Source: Paenibacillus sp. MMS18-CY102
Lineage (GTDB): Bacteria > Bacillota > Bacilli > Paenibacillales > Paenibacillaceae
Direction of reading: 5' to 3'
Assembly (NCBI RefSeq): GCF_009789195.1
Contig: NZ_WSTC01000003.1
Span: forward strand, 1 to 64,000
Length of the DNA: 64,000 bases
The position numbers and the translations under genes were made by a program. The first letter of the stretch is position 1. Every line of letters starts with the position of its first letter. Below the pieces are notes generated by a model, which had not been told where the DNA came from, searched no databases, and saw only the letters and a list, made by a program, of their open reading frames with translations. This document shows positions 1 to 8,171 of the stretch, piece after piece.

Positions 1-96
1 CGAATGACATTTGCCGATTTTGATCGTTTATTTACAATTCAGACCTTACCACCTGAATGGAAGGTATATTTGGAGAACATTCATACATTTCTTTGA
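1..96 (+). CDS. C-terminal end of an unidentified protein (partial)
   Basis: An open frame enters from the left edge and ends in TGA at 94-96, giving about 31 residues (ending in ENIHTFL). Its mixed composition reads like ordinary protein rather than chance, but no family can be recognised from so short a piece. It points toward topB, which is on the other strand. Confidence 0.4.
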   Translation, partial: RMTFADFDRLFTIQTLPPEWKVYLENIHTFL

Positions 97-169
97 CCAT
101 TAATTGGATAATCAACAGCCCTGTACAGAGTGCAATGGCAGCACCGATCAACGGCCCGTGCACCTTCGC

Positions 170-188
170 CATTGTATGAAATGCAATG
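170..188. repeat. 19-bp palindrome, CATTGYA-N5-TRCAATG family
   Basis: This is a near-perfect inverted repeat: half-sites CATTGTA and TGCAATG separated by five bases. The same 19-bp design occurs four more times between 5897 and 6091, so it belongs to a dispersed family. It lies just before a hexanucleotide tandem array. Its function is unknown. Confidence 0.6.
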
Positions 189-202
189 CAACTACGGAAC
201 TG

Positions 203-272
203 CAACAACTACAACTACAACTACAACTACAACTACAACTACAACTACAATTACAACTACAACTACAGCTAC
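203..272. repeat. Hexanucleotide tandem repeat (CAACTA)n
   Basis: About eleven copies of CAACTA run without much interruption, with a few substitutions near the right end. Open frames across it encode only Gln/Leu, Thr or Cys/Ser strings and are not believable genes. Such arrays can change length by slippage. Confidence 0.85.
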
Positions 273-358
273 AGCACTCGCCATCCGACCACCGTACCTC
301 CATCATTCTAGCCAGCGCTCCCTTAGCCGCCCCGTCCCACTCCCTCCCCAAAACTATC

Positions 359-399
359 AAAAAAGGCCGCCCCTAGCCTCGACGGCATTAGGGACGGCC
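359..399 (-). terminator. Rho-independent terminator of topB
   Basis: On the minus strand an 11-bp stem (GGCCGTCCCTA pairing with TAGGGGCGGCC, one G-T pair) is followed by six T. It lies just downstream of the topB stop codon. Confidence 0.85.
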
Positions 400-421
400 C
401 TTCCAACAAACTAAACAACCT

Positions 422-2635
422 TTACTTGCTCGAATCGCCTTTGCCCTCAAGCGCTGCTTTCAGCGCGTCGGCAAGGCCGCCGGAGAGTGTAACTTTGTCG
501 CTGAATTGCTCGACCATGCGCGACTGCTGGTGCTTATTGACACGGCCGCCGCGTCCACCGCTACTGCCGCCGCCTGCTTTGTCTTCCAGCATCTCGATGA
601 CATTGCACTTGCGGCACTGCGCATACTTGCCAGCTTTGCCGGTGTGGATTTCCATCTTCTTGCGGCATTGCGGGCATCGCTTGTTCGACAATGCCGGCTC
701 CGCCGAGCGGCGATAGCCACATTCCCGATCTTGGCAGACGAGCGATTTGCCGCGCTTGCCATTGATTTCGATCATCGGCTTGCTGCATTCCGGGCATCGC
801 GCATGCGACAAGTTATGCGGCTTGTACTCCTTCGTCTCCTGCTTCACTTCATTCACCCAAGCGGACGCTTTCTGGCGAATGTCCGCCATGAACCGCTTCG
901 CATCGCCTTGGCCCTTCGCGATCCGCTCCAGCTCACGCTCCCAAGTTGCCGTCAGCTCCGGGCTGCGCAGGTCATTGGCAACTAGCTCAATTAGCTGCTT
1001 GCCCTTGCCCGTCGGCACCAATCGGTTGCCCTGCCGGTCAATCGTCTGCGATGACAGCAGCTTCTCGATAATGTCTGCACGCGTCGCAGGCGTACCGAGC
1101 CCGTACTTCTCCATCTTGGTCAGCAGGCCCGCTTCATTATAACGAGCCGGTGGCTGCGTCTGCTGCTCGCGGAATCGGCTCTGCTTCACCGGCAGCTTCT
1201 GCCCCTTGGCCAGCGGCGGAAGCAACTGCCCCGAACCGCGCGAGCCGCCCGCGCTCGAACCACTCGAGGATTCCTCATCGGATCCATCATCCTCGCCACC
1301 TGCAAAATCAGCTGCCTGCACACCGCCATAAGCCTCTTTCCAGCCTGCATCCTTCAGCACATTGCCACGCGCATAGAATCGGTCATCTCCGATGCGAAGC
1401 ACAACGCTCGTTTCATCATAACGGCATGGGGGCGCAAACAGCGCGAGGAATCGGCGTACGATTAACTCATGCAGCTTCCGTTCTTCCGGGCTAAGCGCGG
1501 CCAAATTCACGTATTGCTCCGTCGGGATAATCGCATGGTGATCACTTACTTTACTATCATCAACAATCCGCTTCGTCACAGGCAACGGTGAACGCAGCAG
1601 CTTCCTTGCCAGCGGCGCGTAAGGCCCTACCGCGACGCTTTCCAGCCGTCCTTTGAGCGTTGGCACCATATCGGAGGACAGATAACGCGAGTCTGTCCGC
1701 GGATAAGTAACCAGCTTATGCTGCTCATACAGCCGCTGCAGCACGTTCGACGTCTGCTTCGCCGAGAAGCCGAGCCGCTTATTCGCGTCCCGCTGCAGCT
1801 CGGTCAAATCATACGCCTGCGGATGCGGCTCGCTCCGCTCCGCTGTACGCAACTGATCCACGATTGCCTGCTTGCCCGCGCCGCTCGTCCGCGCAATAAC
1901 AGCTTCCGCCTCGGCGCGCTCCCACAGCCGGCCGTCATGCCCGTCGCTGCTGCGCCATGCGGCTTGGAACTCGCCCAAATCAGCCGACACCGTCCAATAC
2001 GGCTTCGGCTGAAAACCGTTGATTTCCCGCTCGCGGTCCATCATCATCGCCAAGGTCGGCGTCTGCACGCGCCCCGCCGACAGCTGCGCATTGTACTTGC
2101 TCGTCAGCGCTCGCGTCACGTTCAGCCCAACCAGCCAGTCCGCCTCAGCCCGGCATACGGCGGACGCATACAGCCGGTCATAATCCCGCCCCGGCTTAAG
2201 CGAGGCGAAGCCGTCCTTGATCGCCTTGTCTGTCTGCGACGAAATCCATAGGCGCTTGAACGGCTTTTTCCAATGCGCCAGCTCCATAATCCAGCGCGCG
2301 ACAAGCTCGCCCTCGCGCCCCGCGTCGGTCGCGATAATCAGCTCGCTGATGTCGCTTCGGCGGCATAGCTGCAGCACCGCACGGAACTGTCCGGATGTTT
2401 CCTTGAGCGGCTTAAGCGTCATTTTGCCCGGCATAATTGGCAAGTCTTCAAGATTCCATGTTTTGTACTTCGGATCGTAATCCTCCGGCTCTGACAGCCC
2501 AACCAAATGGCCGAGCGCCCACGAGACGACATATTTAGGACCTTCAATGTAGCTTTTATTTTTATTCGTACAGCCCAGCACGCGCGCGATCTCTCTTGCG
2601 ACGCTCGGCTTTTCCGCCAATACAAGCGATTTCAT
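422..2635 (-). CDS. topB: DNA topoisomerase III
   Basis: Type IA topoisomerase of 737 residues, which relaxes and decatenates DNA by single-strand passage. The Toprim domain is at the N terminus (EKPSVA near residue 8, ATDAGREGE near 102). SAGRVQTPTL lies near 186, and the active-site tyrosine is Y311 in TYPRTDSRYL. Two C-terminal zinc-ribbon-like CxxC modules (CPEC..., CPQC...) lie near 625-700, after a Gly/Ser-rich low-complexity stretch near 450-470. Length and layout match Firmicute TopB. It appears monocistronic, with a terminator directly after it. Confidence 0.97.
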   Translation of the reverse strand: MKSLVLAEKPSVAREIARVLGCTNKNKSYIEGPKYVVSWALGHLVGLSEPEDYDPKYKTWNLEDLPIMPGKMTLKPLKETSGQFRAVLQLCRRSDISELIIATDAGREGELVARWIMELAHWKKPFKRLWISSQTDKAIKDGFASLKPGRDYDRLYASAVCRAEADWLVGLNVTRALTSKYNAQLSAGRVQTPTLAMMMDREREINGFQPKPYWTVSADLGEFQAAWRSSDGHDGRLWERAEAEAVIARTSGAGKQAIVDQLRTAERSEPHPQAYDLTELQRDANKRLGFSAKQTSNVLQRLYEQHKLVTYPRTDSRYLSSDMVPTLKGRLESVAVGPYAPLARKLLRSPLPVTKRIVDDSKVSDHHAIIPTEQYVNLAALSPEERKLHELIVRRFLALFAPPCRYDETSVVLRIGDDRFYARGNVLKDAGWKEAYGGVQAADFAGGEDDGSDEESSSGSSAGGSRGSGQLLPPLAKGQKLPVKQSRFREQQTQPPARYNEAGLLTKMEKYGLGTPATRADIIEKLLSSQTIDRQGNRLVPTGKGKQLIELVANDLRSPELTATWERELERIAKGQGDAKRFMADIRQKASAWVNEVKQETKEYKPHNLSHARCPECSKPMIEINGKRGKSLVCQDRECGYRRSAEPALSNKRCPQCRKKMEIHTGKAGKYAQCRKCNVIEMLEDKAGGGSSGGRGGRVNKHQQSRMVEQFSDKVTLSGGLADALKAALEGKGDSSK

Positions 2636-2820
2636 CCAATGTTCTCCCCCTGCATGCTTGATCTCTCCATTATCAGCTATGTGGTCAAATCATGTCAAAA
2701 GCCCATTCCCAGCATTTACAGCTTCACAAGCTCCCGCTATAGCACGTTTAATAGATGTAAAGGCTTACATATCGATCGCCGAAATTCATCCTAAATTTCA
2801 TTCAAAGCGAGGAATCCATC

Positions 2821-3663
2821 ATGCGAATTAAAAAATGGCGTACATACCTCATCGGGACGGCTTTGCTCAGCCTTCTAACCGCCGCTCCTATGGCTGCCTC
2901 AGCCGCCTCCTATACTGTTGGGCCTAGCGACTCGCTCTGGTCGATCTCCGTCAAATTCGATACCACGATTGCGAAGCTCAAGCAGATGAATGGCCTTACC
3001 TCCGACATGCTGCTCACCGGCCAAGTGCTGCAGGTGCCGCCCCCGTCCTACATGACTGCTTATAAAGCACAGGCTGGCGACACGATGTGGATTATCGCGA
3101 ACCGGTACAGCATTCCGCTAAACAAGCTTTTGGCAGCGAATAGCCAACTGGCGGACCCGAACGTCATCTGGCAGGGCCTCGACTTGAATGTGCCCAAGCG
3201 CCCCGCGGGCTTCCGTGATGGCTTCTTTCCATTGAAAAAGGGCACCTATTCGCCGTACGGCAATACGTATGCGGATTCGCGCACTTGGTCATCCGACGGC
3301 GCTACCGTCCGCTCACATGAAGGCGTCGACATTATGGCTGCCGAGGGCACGCCGATTTACAGCGCACTTAGCGGCACCGTCGTACAAGCTGGCTGGTCCG
3401 AGCTAGGGGGCTGGCGGCTGACGATACGCGTCGATGGCACCACCGAGTTTTATTATGCGCATATGTCCCGCTACGCTCCTGGCATGGCCAAGGGGGCTGC
3501 CATCAGCAAAGGCCAGTTGATCGGCTACGTTGGCAGCACTGGCTATGGCCCTGAGGGCACGAAAGGCAAGTTCGATCCGCATTTGCATTTTGGCATCTAC
3601 AAGACTAGCCCGTACGCTTCCGTCGATCCCTTCCTGTTCCTCAAATGGTGGGAGCTCGGCTAA
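2821..3663 (+). CDS. LysM and M23 domain cell-wall endopeptidase
   Basis: Secreted protein of 280 residues with a clear signal peptide (KK near the start, hydrophobic to about residue 25, AxA-type cleavage near 28). Two LysM peptidoglycan-binding modules follow (about 30-72 and 80-125), then an M23 metallopeptidase domain (about 165-270). The zinc ligands are visible as H166 and D170 (HEGVD) and H256 (HLH), with H214 as the likely catalytic histidine. The family cuts peptide cross-bridges in peptidoglycan during wall remodelling. A short RBS (GAGGA) precedes the start. The gene stands alone. Confidence 0.93.
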   Translation: MRIKKWRTYLIGTALLSLLTAAPMAASAASYTVGPSDSLWSISVKFDTTIAKLKQMNGLTSDMLLTGQVLQVPPPSYMTAYKAQAGDTMWIIANRYSIPLNKLLAANSQLADPNVIWQGLDLNVPKRPAGFRDGFFPLKKGTYSPYGNTYADSRTWSSDGATVRSHEGVDIMAAEGTPIYSALSGTVVQAGWSELGGWRLTIRVDGTTEFYYAHMSRYAPGMAKGAAISKGQLIGYVGSTGYGPEGTKGKFDPHLHFGIYKTSPYASVDPFLFLKWWELG

Positions 3664-3688
3664 GCGCGCTCCCCGTTCACGCCAGCCC

Positions 3689-3728
3689 GAAGCCTGCTAT
3701 CCATCCGATGGCGGGCTTCTCTTTTTTT
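3689..3728 (+). terminator. Terminator of the LysM/M23 gene
   Basis: GAAGCCTGC pairs with GCGGGCTTC (one G-T pair) around a 13-base loop, followed by a run of T. Confidence 0.85.
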
Positions 3729-3835
3729 ACAATAAAATCTATACCCCTGCCCCGCGCAATGGAGTATAATGTCGAACGGGACAACCTTTCGTTCCCCCGT
3801 TACTTGACCTTATTCCAGAAGGAGCTTTCTTTCCT

Positions 3836-5290
3836 ATGATTCAATCGTTCAAATCCGCTTGGCTCGGCAACACGCGCGCCGATGTGCTGTCTGGCATGAC
3901 CGTTGCGCTAGCGCTCATACCCGAAGCCATCGCTTTCTCCATTATCGCTGGCGTCAATCCCATGGTCGGGCTTTACGCTTCGTTCACGATTGCCATCGTC
4001 ATCGCCTTCGCAGGCGGCCGGCCAGGCATGATATCCGCCGCTACCGGCGCGATGGCATTGCTCATGGTCACGCTCGTCAAAGACTACGGGCTGGAGTATT
4101 TATTCGCCACCACGATTCTAACCGGCATCATCCAATTCACGCTCGGATTGCTAAAATTCGGCCGGCTCGTCACGTTCATTCCGCAGCCCGTCATGACCGG
4201 CTTTGTTAATTCGCTCGCCATCCTCGTCTTTACCGCCCAGCTTGTGCATTTCACAGGCGCTGGATGGATCATGTACGCTTTGGTCGGCGCTGCGCTCTTT
4301 ATTATTTATGGCATGCCGCGATTCACAACCGTCATTCCATCTACGCTGGCTGCAATCATTATCATTACGATCATCGCCGCCTTGTTCGGGCTCGATGTAC
4401 GCACGGTCGGCGATATGGGCCACATCGTGAGCACGTTGCCGTCGTTCCATTTGCCAGATGTCGTGGTATCGTGGGACATGCTGAAGGTCATTTTCCCTTA
4501 TGCCCTGTCGCTCGCCATCGTCGGCTTAACCGAATCGCTGCTGACCGCCTCGGTGCTCGATGAGATGACAGGCACGTCTAGCGATAAGAACCGCGAAGTT
4601 CGCGGACAAGGCATCGCCAACGTCGTGACCGGCTTCTTCGGCGGCATGGCCGGCTGCGCCATGATTGGCCAATCCGTCATCAACACCCGTTCGGGCGGGC
4701 GCAAAAGGCTATCGACACTCGTCGCAGGCGTCTTCCTCATCATGCTCATTATGGTGTTCCGCGGCGTCGTTGAGCATATTCCAATGGCTGCCCTTGTCGC
4801 TGTCATGTTTATGGTCTGTTTTGACACGTTTGACTGGCGCGCGCTGCGCAACCTGCACCGCGTCCCGCGTTCGGATGCGCTTGTGATGCTCATCACCGTC
4901 GGCATCGTCGTCGCAACGCATGACTTGTCCAAAGGCGTGCTCGCGGGCGTCGTGATCAGCGCCGTCGTCTTCGCTTGGCGTGCGGCGCGCATTCGCGCTG
5001 AACGGACGGTTAACCCACAGAGCGGTGTTATTTCTTACGTCATCCAAGGTCCCCTGTTCTTCGGCACGACGATGACGTTCGCCAGCTTGTTCGACTACGA
5101 GCATGACACCGCACCTGTTCGCGTCGATTTCACCAGATCCCATGTATGGGATCAATCCGCGGTTGAAGCGATTAGCAAAATGATCGCCAAATACAGCGAA
5201 CGCGGCATCGCAATTGAAGTCTACGGCTTAAACGCCGAAAGCAAAGCGCTCGTCGAGCGCATCGGGCTTGGAGCAGCAGGCGGGCATTAG
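3836..5290 (+). CDS. SulP (SLC26) family anion transporter
   Basis: Polytopic membrane protein of 484 residues. The first 390 residues form about ten to twelve hydrophobic helices with the early family pattern DVLSGMTVALALIPEAIAF. The tail (about 395-484) is a STAS-like domain, as in SulP carriers. Members move sulfate, bicarbonate or other anions; the substrate cannot be told from sequence. An RBS (GGAG) lies before the ATG. The gene's own stop codon falls in the loop of its terminator hairpin. The nearest other sulfur-related genes (TauD/SsuA-like, 6.1-9.1 kb) are on the opposite strand. Confidence 0.93.
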   Translation: MIQSFKSAWLGNTRADVLSGMTVALALIPEAIAFSIIAGVNPMVGLYASFTIAIVIAFAGGRPGMISAATGAMALLMVTLVKDYGLEYLFATTILTGIIQFTLGLLKFGRLVTFIPQPVMTGFVNSLAILVFTAQLVHFTGAGWIMYALVGAALFIIYGMPRFTTVIPSTLAAIIIITIIAALFGLDVRTVGDMGHIVSTLPSFHLPDVVVSWDMLKVIFPYALSLAIVGLTESLLTASVLDEMTGTSSDKNREVRGQGIANVVTGFFGGMAGCAMIGQSVINTRSGGRKRLSTLVAGVFLIMLIMVFRGVVEHIPMAALVAVMFMVCFDTFDWRALRNLHRVPRSDALVMLITVGIVVATHDLSKGVLAGVVISAVVFAWRAARIRAERTVNPQSGVISYVIQGPLFFGTTMTFASLFDYEHDTAPVRVDFTRSHVWDQSAVEAISKMIAKYSERGIAIEVYGLNAESKALVERIGLGAAGGH

Positions 5291-5305
5291 CCCGCCTGCT
5301 TATTT
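5276..5305 (+). terminator. Terminator overlapping the sulP stop codon
   Basis: A perfect 10-bp stem, GCAGGCGGGC with GCCCGCCTGC, has the TAG stop codon of the transporter gene in its loop. The T-tract after it is short (TTATTT). Confidence 0.75.
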
Positions 5306-5446
5306 GCCTGCTGCTTTCACGCATGATTGTTTGCTCGCATGCTTGCTGCGTTCACGCTTGCATGCTTGCTGTTTGCTGCTTTGCCTGCCTGTCTCAAACT
5401 ACGCTTGGGCAGAGCACTCGCCATACAGTCCACTTTTACTTATCAC

Positions 5447-5475
5447 TTGCATCATCACCAAATATGTTGTATACT
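5447..5475 (+). promoter_or_regulatory. Sigma-A type promoter for the candidate ncRNA
   Basis: TTGCAT (5447-5452), a 17-base spacer and TATACT (5470-5475) make a good vegetative promoter. The expected transcription start near 5482 is only a few bases before the left arm of the 12-bp helix that closes the candidate RNA. Confidence 0.65.
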
Positions 5476-5481
5476 ACAATG

Positions 5482-5815
5482 TATTGTCTATATTTAACCC
5501 CGTAGGATTCCTCTTAGAAACTATTTTTCCTGGCAAATAGCTTCTCGTTCATGCCCGTTTCCGACGCTCTGGCGAAGGTTGGTTGTTCACTCGCCTAAAC
5601 ACCATTCGCTGATTCACACTGGCGCGGTCTTCGGAGCCGCAAGGACGAAAGAGAGGTAGGGCTTTCGTTGTTTTAGTTATTGCTTTGCTGAAGCATAGCG
5701 AAACAGGCACGACTACATGTTTAACATCATAGAAACCGGGGAATCATTGCGCGTCGTCTGCGCACCGGTTAAATATAGCTACACTAAACGGCACCCGAGA
5801 GGGTGCCGTTGTCCA
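5482..5815 (+). ncRNA. Candidate structured RNA, unassigned
   Basis: No believable protein is encoded here. CTATATTTAACC (5488-5499) is perfectly complementary to GGTTAAATATAG (5766-5777), so the ends of a roughly 290-nt segment would pair. Inside are several small hairpins, for example CTATTT...AAATAG near 5520-5540 and GGCGA...TCGCC near 5577-5600. A GCGC...GCGC stem near 5750 could compete with the closing helix through ACCGGTT. A strong hairpin with a GAGA loop follows at 5787-5808. I compared it by eye with SRP RNA, 6S, tmRNA, RNase P and common riboswitches and found no diagnostic motif. The lack of a same-strand gene downstream argues for a free RNA rather than a leader. Confidence 0.5.
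5787..5808 (+). terminator. Hairpin ending the candidate ncRNA
   Basis: ACGGCACCC pairs perfectly with GGGTGCCGT around a GAGA loop. The T-tract after it is weak (TGTCCATTTT), so it may be a 3' hairpin of the RNA as much as a terminator. Confidence 0.55.
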
Positions 5816-5896
5816 TTTTACGGCGCTATAGGTTCGCCCGCAATCAAAAATGTTTATACTATCGTTATCGACTAATCTTAGCTGCTCCTTGCCAGC

Positions 5897-6091
5897 CATT
5901 GCAGATCATACAATGATCTCGGATCGCCACCTCACAGTTGATTATCCTGATTGCAGTTCGTGCAATGAGATCCGAATGAAAAGGATCTAATTAGCCTTAA
6001 GAGAGGAAAAATAGGTTTTCGCATTGTAAAGAATGCAATGAAAGCTTCAAATTCCTTCAATTCCGCCTTTCCCATTGTATAAAATACAATG
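5897..6091. repeat. Cluster of four 19-bp CATTGYA palindromes
   Basis: Four near-palindromes of the same design (CATTG-YA-N5-TR-CAATG) lie at 5897-5915, about 5949-5967, 6022-6040 and 6073-6091, the first two 52-53 bp and the last two 51 bp apart. A fifth copy is at 170-188. A minus-strand open frame through them (5932-6150) is only a translation of the repeat. They could be protein-binding sites or a repeat family. Confidence 0.65.
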
Positions 6092-6096
6092 AAGCA

Positions 6097-6130
6097 TAAA
6101 AAGCCGTCCCAAGCCATAATCGCTTGGGAC
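6097..6130 (-). terminator. Terminator of the TauD operon
   Basis: GTCCCAAGC pairs perfectly with GCTTGGGAC. On the minus strand it is followed by GGCTTTTTATG. It lies directly after the stop codon of the last dioxygenase gene. Confidence 0.85.
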
Positions 6131-6152
6131 AGCTCCCTTTCATCCAACAAAA

Positions 6153-7070
6153 TTATTGCTGCTGCTCGTTCGGCTCCGGCTTCAGCACTTTGCTGCTGCG
6201 GCCGTCTACGCCGATTGGCACATCGCCTGCAAGCGTTACGCGGCGCACAACGCGATGCTGTTGGCCATAGTCATTCACTGCGTAGTGCTGTGTTGCGCGG
6301 TTATCCCAGATCGCAACGTCGCCTTCCGCCCAGCGCCAGCGCACCGTATTTTCCAAACGCGTTACGTGCTCTTGCAGGATGTGGAACAACCGCTCGGAGT
6401 CCGGCGAACGGAAGCCGACGAACCGTTTCACGAAGTGGCCAAGCAGCAGATGGCGCTCGCCTGTCTCTGGATGGACGCGTACGACTGGATGCTCCGTTTC
6501 GTACACCGTCGATTCGAAAATCGCTTTGCTTTTCTTCGCATCCTCTTCGGACACTTCCTTGCGGATCGCCGTTGCATAATCGTATGCATTCGTATGAACC
6601 GCTCGCAGATTATCAGCGAGATCACGAAGCTCCTGCGGCAGGTCTTCGTAAGCGGATGCCGTATTCGCCCATACCGTGTCGCCGCCTGCGGCTGGAATGA
6701 CAACACCACGCAAGATTGACGCTTTCGGGTAAGCGTCCACGAACGTTACGTCCGTGTGCCACGAGTTGGCGCGGCCGCCATGATAGGAGTTTAGTTCGAG
6801 GATAGAGCTGGAGCCTTCTTTAACAGGCACTGTCGGATGCGCATACAGCTCACCTAGCAGCTTCGCGAAACGCTCCTGCTCTTCGTCGTCAAGATGCTGT
6901 TGACCGCGGAAGAACAACACTTTATGCTGCAGCAGCGCCTGCTGAATCGCTTCGACATCTTCACGGTCCAGATCGCCCGACAACCGCAACCCTTTTACCT
7001 CTGCACCGATTCGTCCTGCTACCGGCACTACTTCCAATTGGACCTGTTGGTTCTGCGTCAATTCACTCAT
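6153..7070 (-). CDS. TauD/TfdA family 2-oxoglutarate dioxygenase (second copy)
   Basis: Fe(II)/2-oxoglutarate dioxygenase of 305 residues. The metal triad is visible as H105 and D107 in WHTDVTF and the distal H262 in RATQHYAV, with the arginine that binds 2-oxoglutarate shortly after (HRVVRR). The family oxidises taurine, alkylsulfonates, sulfate esters or 2,4-D-like acids. The neighbouring sulfonate-type binding protein suggests release of sulfite from an organosulfonate or sulfate ester, which is inference. The RBS is AGGAGG. It is the third gene of a three-gene unit, about 40 bp after the binding protein gene. Confidence 0.93.
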   Translation of the reverse strand: MSELTQNQQVQLEVVPVAGRIGAEVKGLRLSGDLDREDVEAIQQALLQHKVLFFRGQQHLDDEEQERFAKLLGELYAHPTVPVKEGSSSILELNSYHGGRANSWHTDVTFVDAYPKASILRGVVIPAAGGDTVWANTASAYEDLPQELRDLADNLRAVHTNAYDYATAIRKEVSEEDAKKSKAIFESTVYETEHPVVRVHPETGERHLLLGHFVKRFVGFRSPDSERLFHILQEHVTRLENTVRWRWAEGDVAIWDNRATQHYAVNDYGQQHRVVRRVTLAGDVPIGVDGRSSKVLKPEPNEQQQ

Positions 7071-7110
7071 CTTGATTCCTCCTAATAGTTTGGTTTAGTG
7101 GTGATGCAAT

Positions 7111-8133
7111 TTATTTCAAAGCTTCTGTGACGAACGAATCGCTCACAGCGTCTTTGAATACAAAGGAATGCTTGATGTACTTGCTTTCCAAGAGAATGTC
7201 AACCGTCGCCTGCTGCGCATCAAGCGCTTGCTGCGTATACGGGGACAGGATCGGCTCGCTGCGATCAAGAATTTGCTTGATCACATCTGCTGGGATTTTG
7301 GTCTGCTCTTCGAAAATCTTAGCCGACTCATCCTTATGCGCAAGCTCGTAATCCGACGCTTGTTTGTACACCTTCAGAAACTCCACGACGATCTCAGGAT
7401 GCTTCTTGGCAAAATCAGTTTGGGCAATGAGGGAACCTGGCGAAAGCACTTCTGTGTCTACCGGAATTGCGCGAGCTTTCCCTTTGTTCAAGTTGAGCGT
7501 CACATAAGGGTCCCAAACAATCCATGCATCGAGCTGGCCGCTCTCAAATGCCGCTTGCGCATCATCCGCTTGCAGATTGATCAGGTTCACGTCTGACTGC
7601 TTCAAGCCAATCTCCTTCAGCACTTTGATCAAGTACACGTTGGCGACCGTGCCCTTCGCGAGCCCTACCTTCTTGCCCTTCAAATCCTCTAGCTTCTGAA
7701 TGGAAGAATCCTTCGGCACGAGAATCGTGCTATTCGATTTCCCTAGCGAGTTGAGGCCAATAATTTGAAACGGCAGCTTATTGGACAATCCTGTAATTGC
7801 CGCGCCATCGCCAAGGAACGATAAATCCACCCGTCCGGCTACAAGCGCTTCAAGCAGCGGTGGACCGCTCGGGAACTTGCTCCATACGACTTCTGCATTC
7901 AGCTTTTTGAACGCTTCCTCGTATAGCTTCTTCTCCCTCGCCACCGTCAGCGCGTTAATGCCGCCGTTGATCGCGATGTTGACTTTAATGGTGTCGCCGT
8001 TAGATTCAGCCGCCGAAGCGCTAGTCGTGCTGCTATCTTTGCTTTTGTCTCCGCAGCCTGCCAGCACCGTTGCGACGAGCGATGTGAGTATGAGTACGAA
8101 TCCGGCTTTTTTCTTCCAGTTAATGTTGGCCAT
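7111..8133 (-). CDS. Sulfonate/nitrate-type ABC substrate-binding lipoprotein
   Basis: 340 residues with a lipoprotein signal (LVATVLAGC, lipid-bearing cysteine near 27), followed by an SsuA/TauA-type periplasmic-binding fold. Recognisable stretches are GRVDLSFLGDGAAI, LKGKKVGLAKGT and QLDAWIVWDPY. It should capture an alkylsulfonate-like substrate outside the membrane. It sits between two TauD dioxygenase genes, about 38-40 bp from each. No permease or ATPase gene lies nearby, so its transporter partners must be elsewhere. Confidence 0.9.
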   Translation of the reverse strand: MANINWKKKAGFVLILTSLVATVLAGCGDKSKDSSTTSASAAESNGDTIKVNIAINGGINALTVAREKKLYEEAFKKLNAEVVWSKFPSGPPLLEALVAGRVDLSFLGDGAAITGLSNKLPFQIIGLNSLGKSNSTILVPKDSSIQKLEDLKGKKVGLAKGTVANVYLIKVLKEIGLKQSDVNLINLQADDAQAAFESGQLDAWIVWDPYVTLNLNKGKARAIPVDTEVLSPGSLIAQTDFAKKHPEIVVEFLKVYKQASDYELAHKDESAKIFEEQTKIPADVIKQILDRSEPILSPYTQQALDAQQATVDILLESKYIKHSFVFKDAVSDSFVTEALK

Positions 8134-8171
8134 TGCGAAAACCCCCTTTTTATATGTAAGAACAAATAAAT

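Noticed and set aside
203-272. CRISPR array
   Set aside because: The repeat is a pure hexamer with no spacers and no cas genes lie nearby; no other repeat-spacer pattern was seen in the window.
104-414. Three overlapping frames encoding Gln/Leu, Thr or Cys/Ser repeats
   Set aside because: They are translations of the CAACTA tandem array, with no ribosome binding site and no natural protein outside the repeat.
5482-5815. Identity as SRP RNA, 6S RNA, tmRNA, RNase P RNA or a common riboswitch
   Set aside because: None of the diagnostic core motifs of these RNAs is present, and no same-strand gene follows that a riboswitch could control.
5932-6150. 72-residue minus-strand frame
   Set aside because: It runs through three of the 19-bp palindromes and the operon terminator; its repeated peptide phrases come from the DNA repeats.
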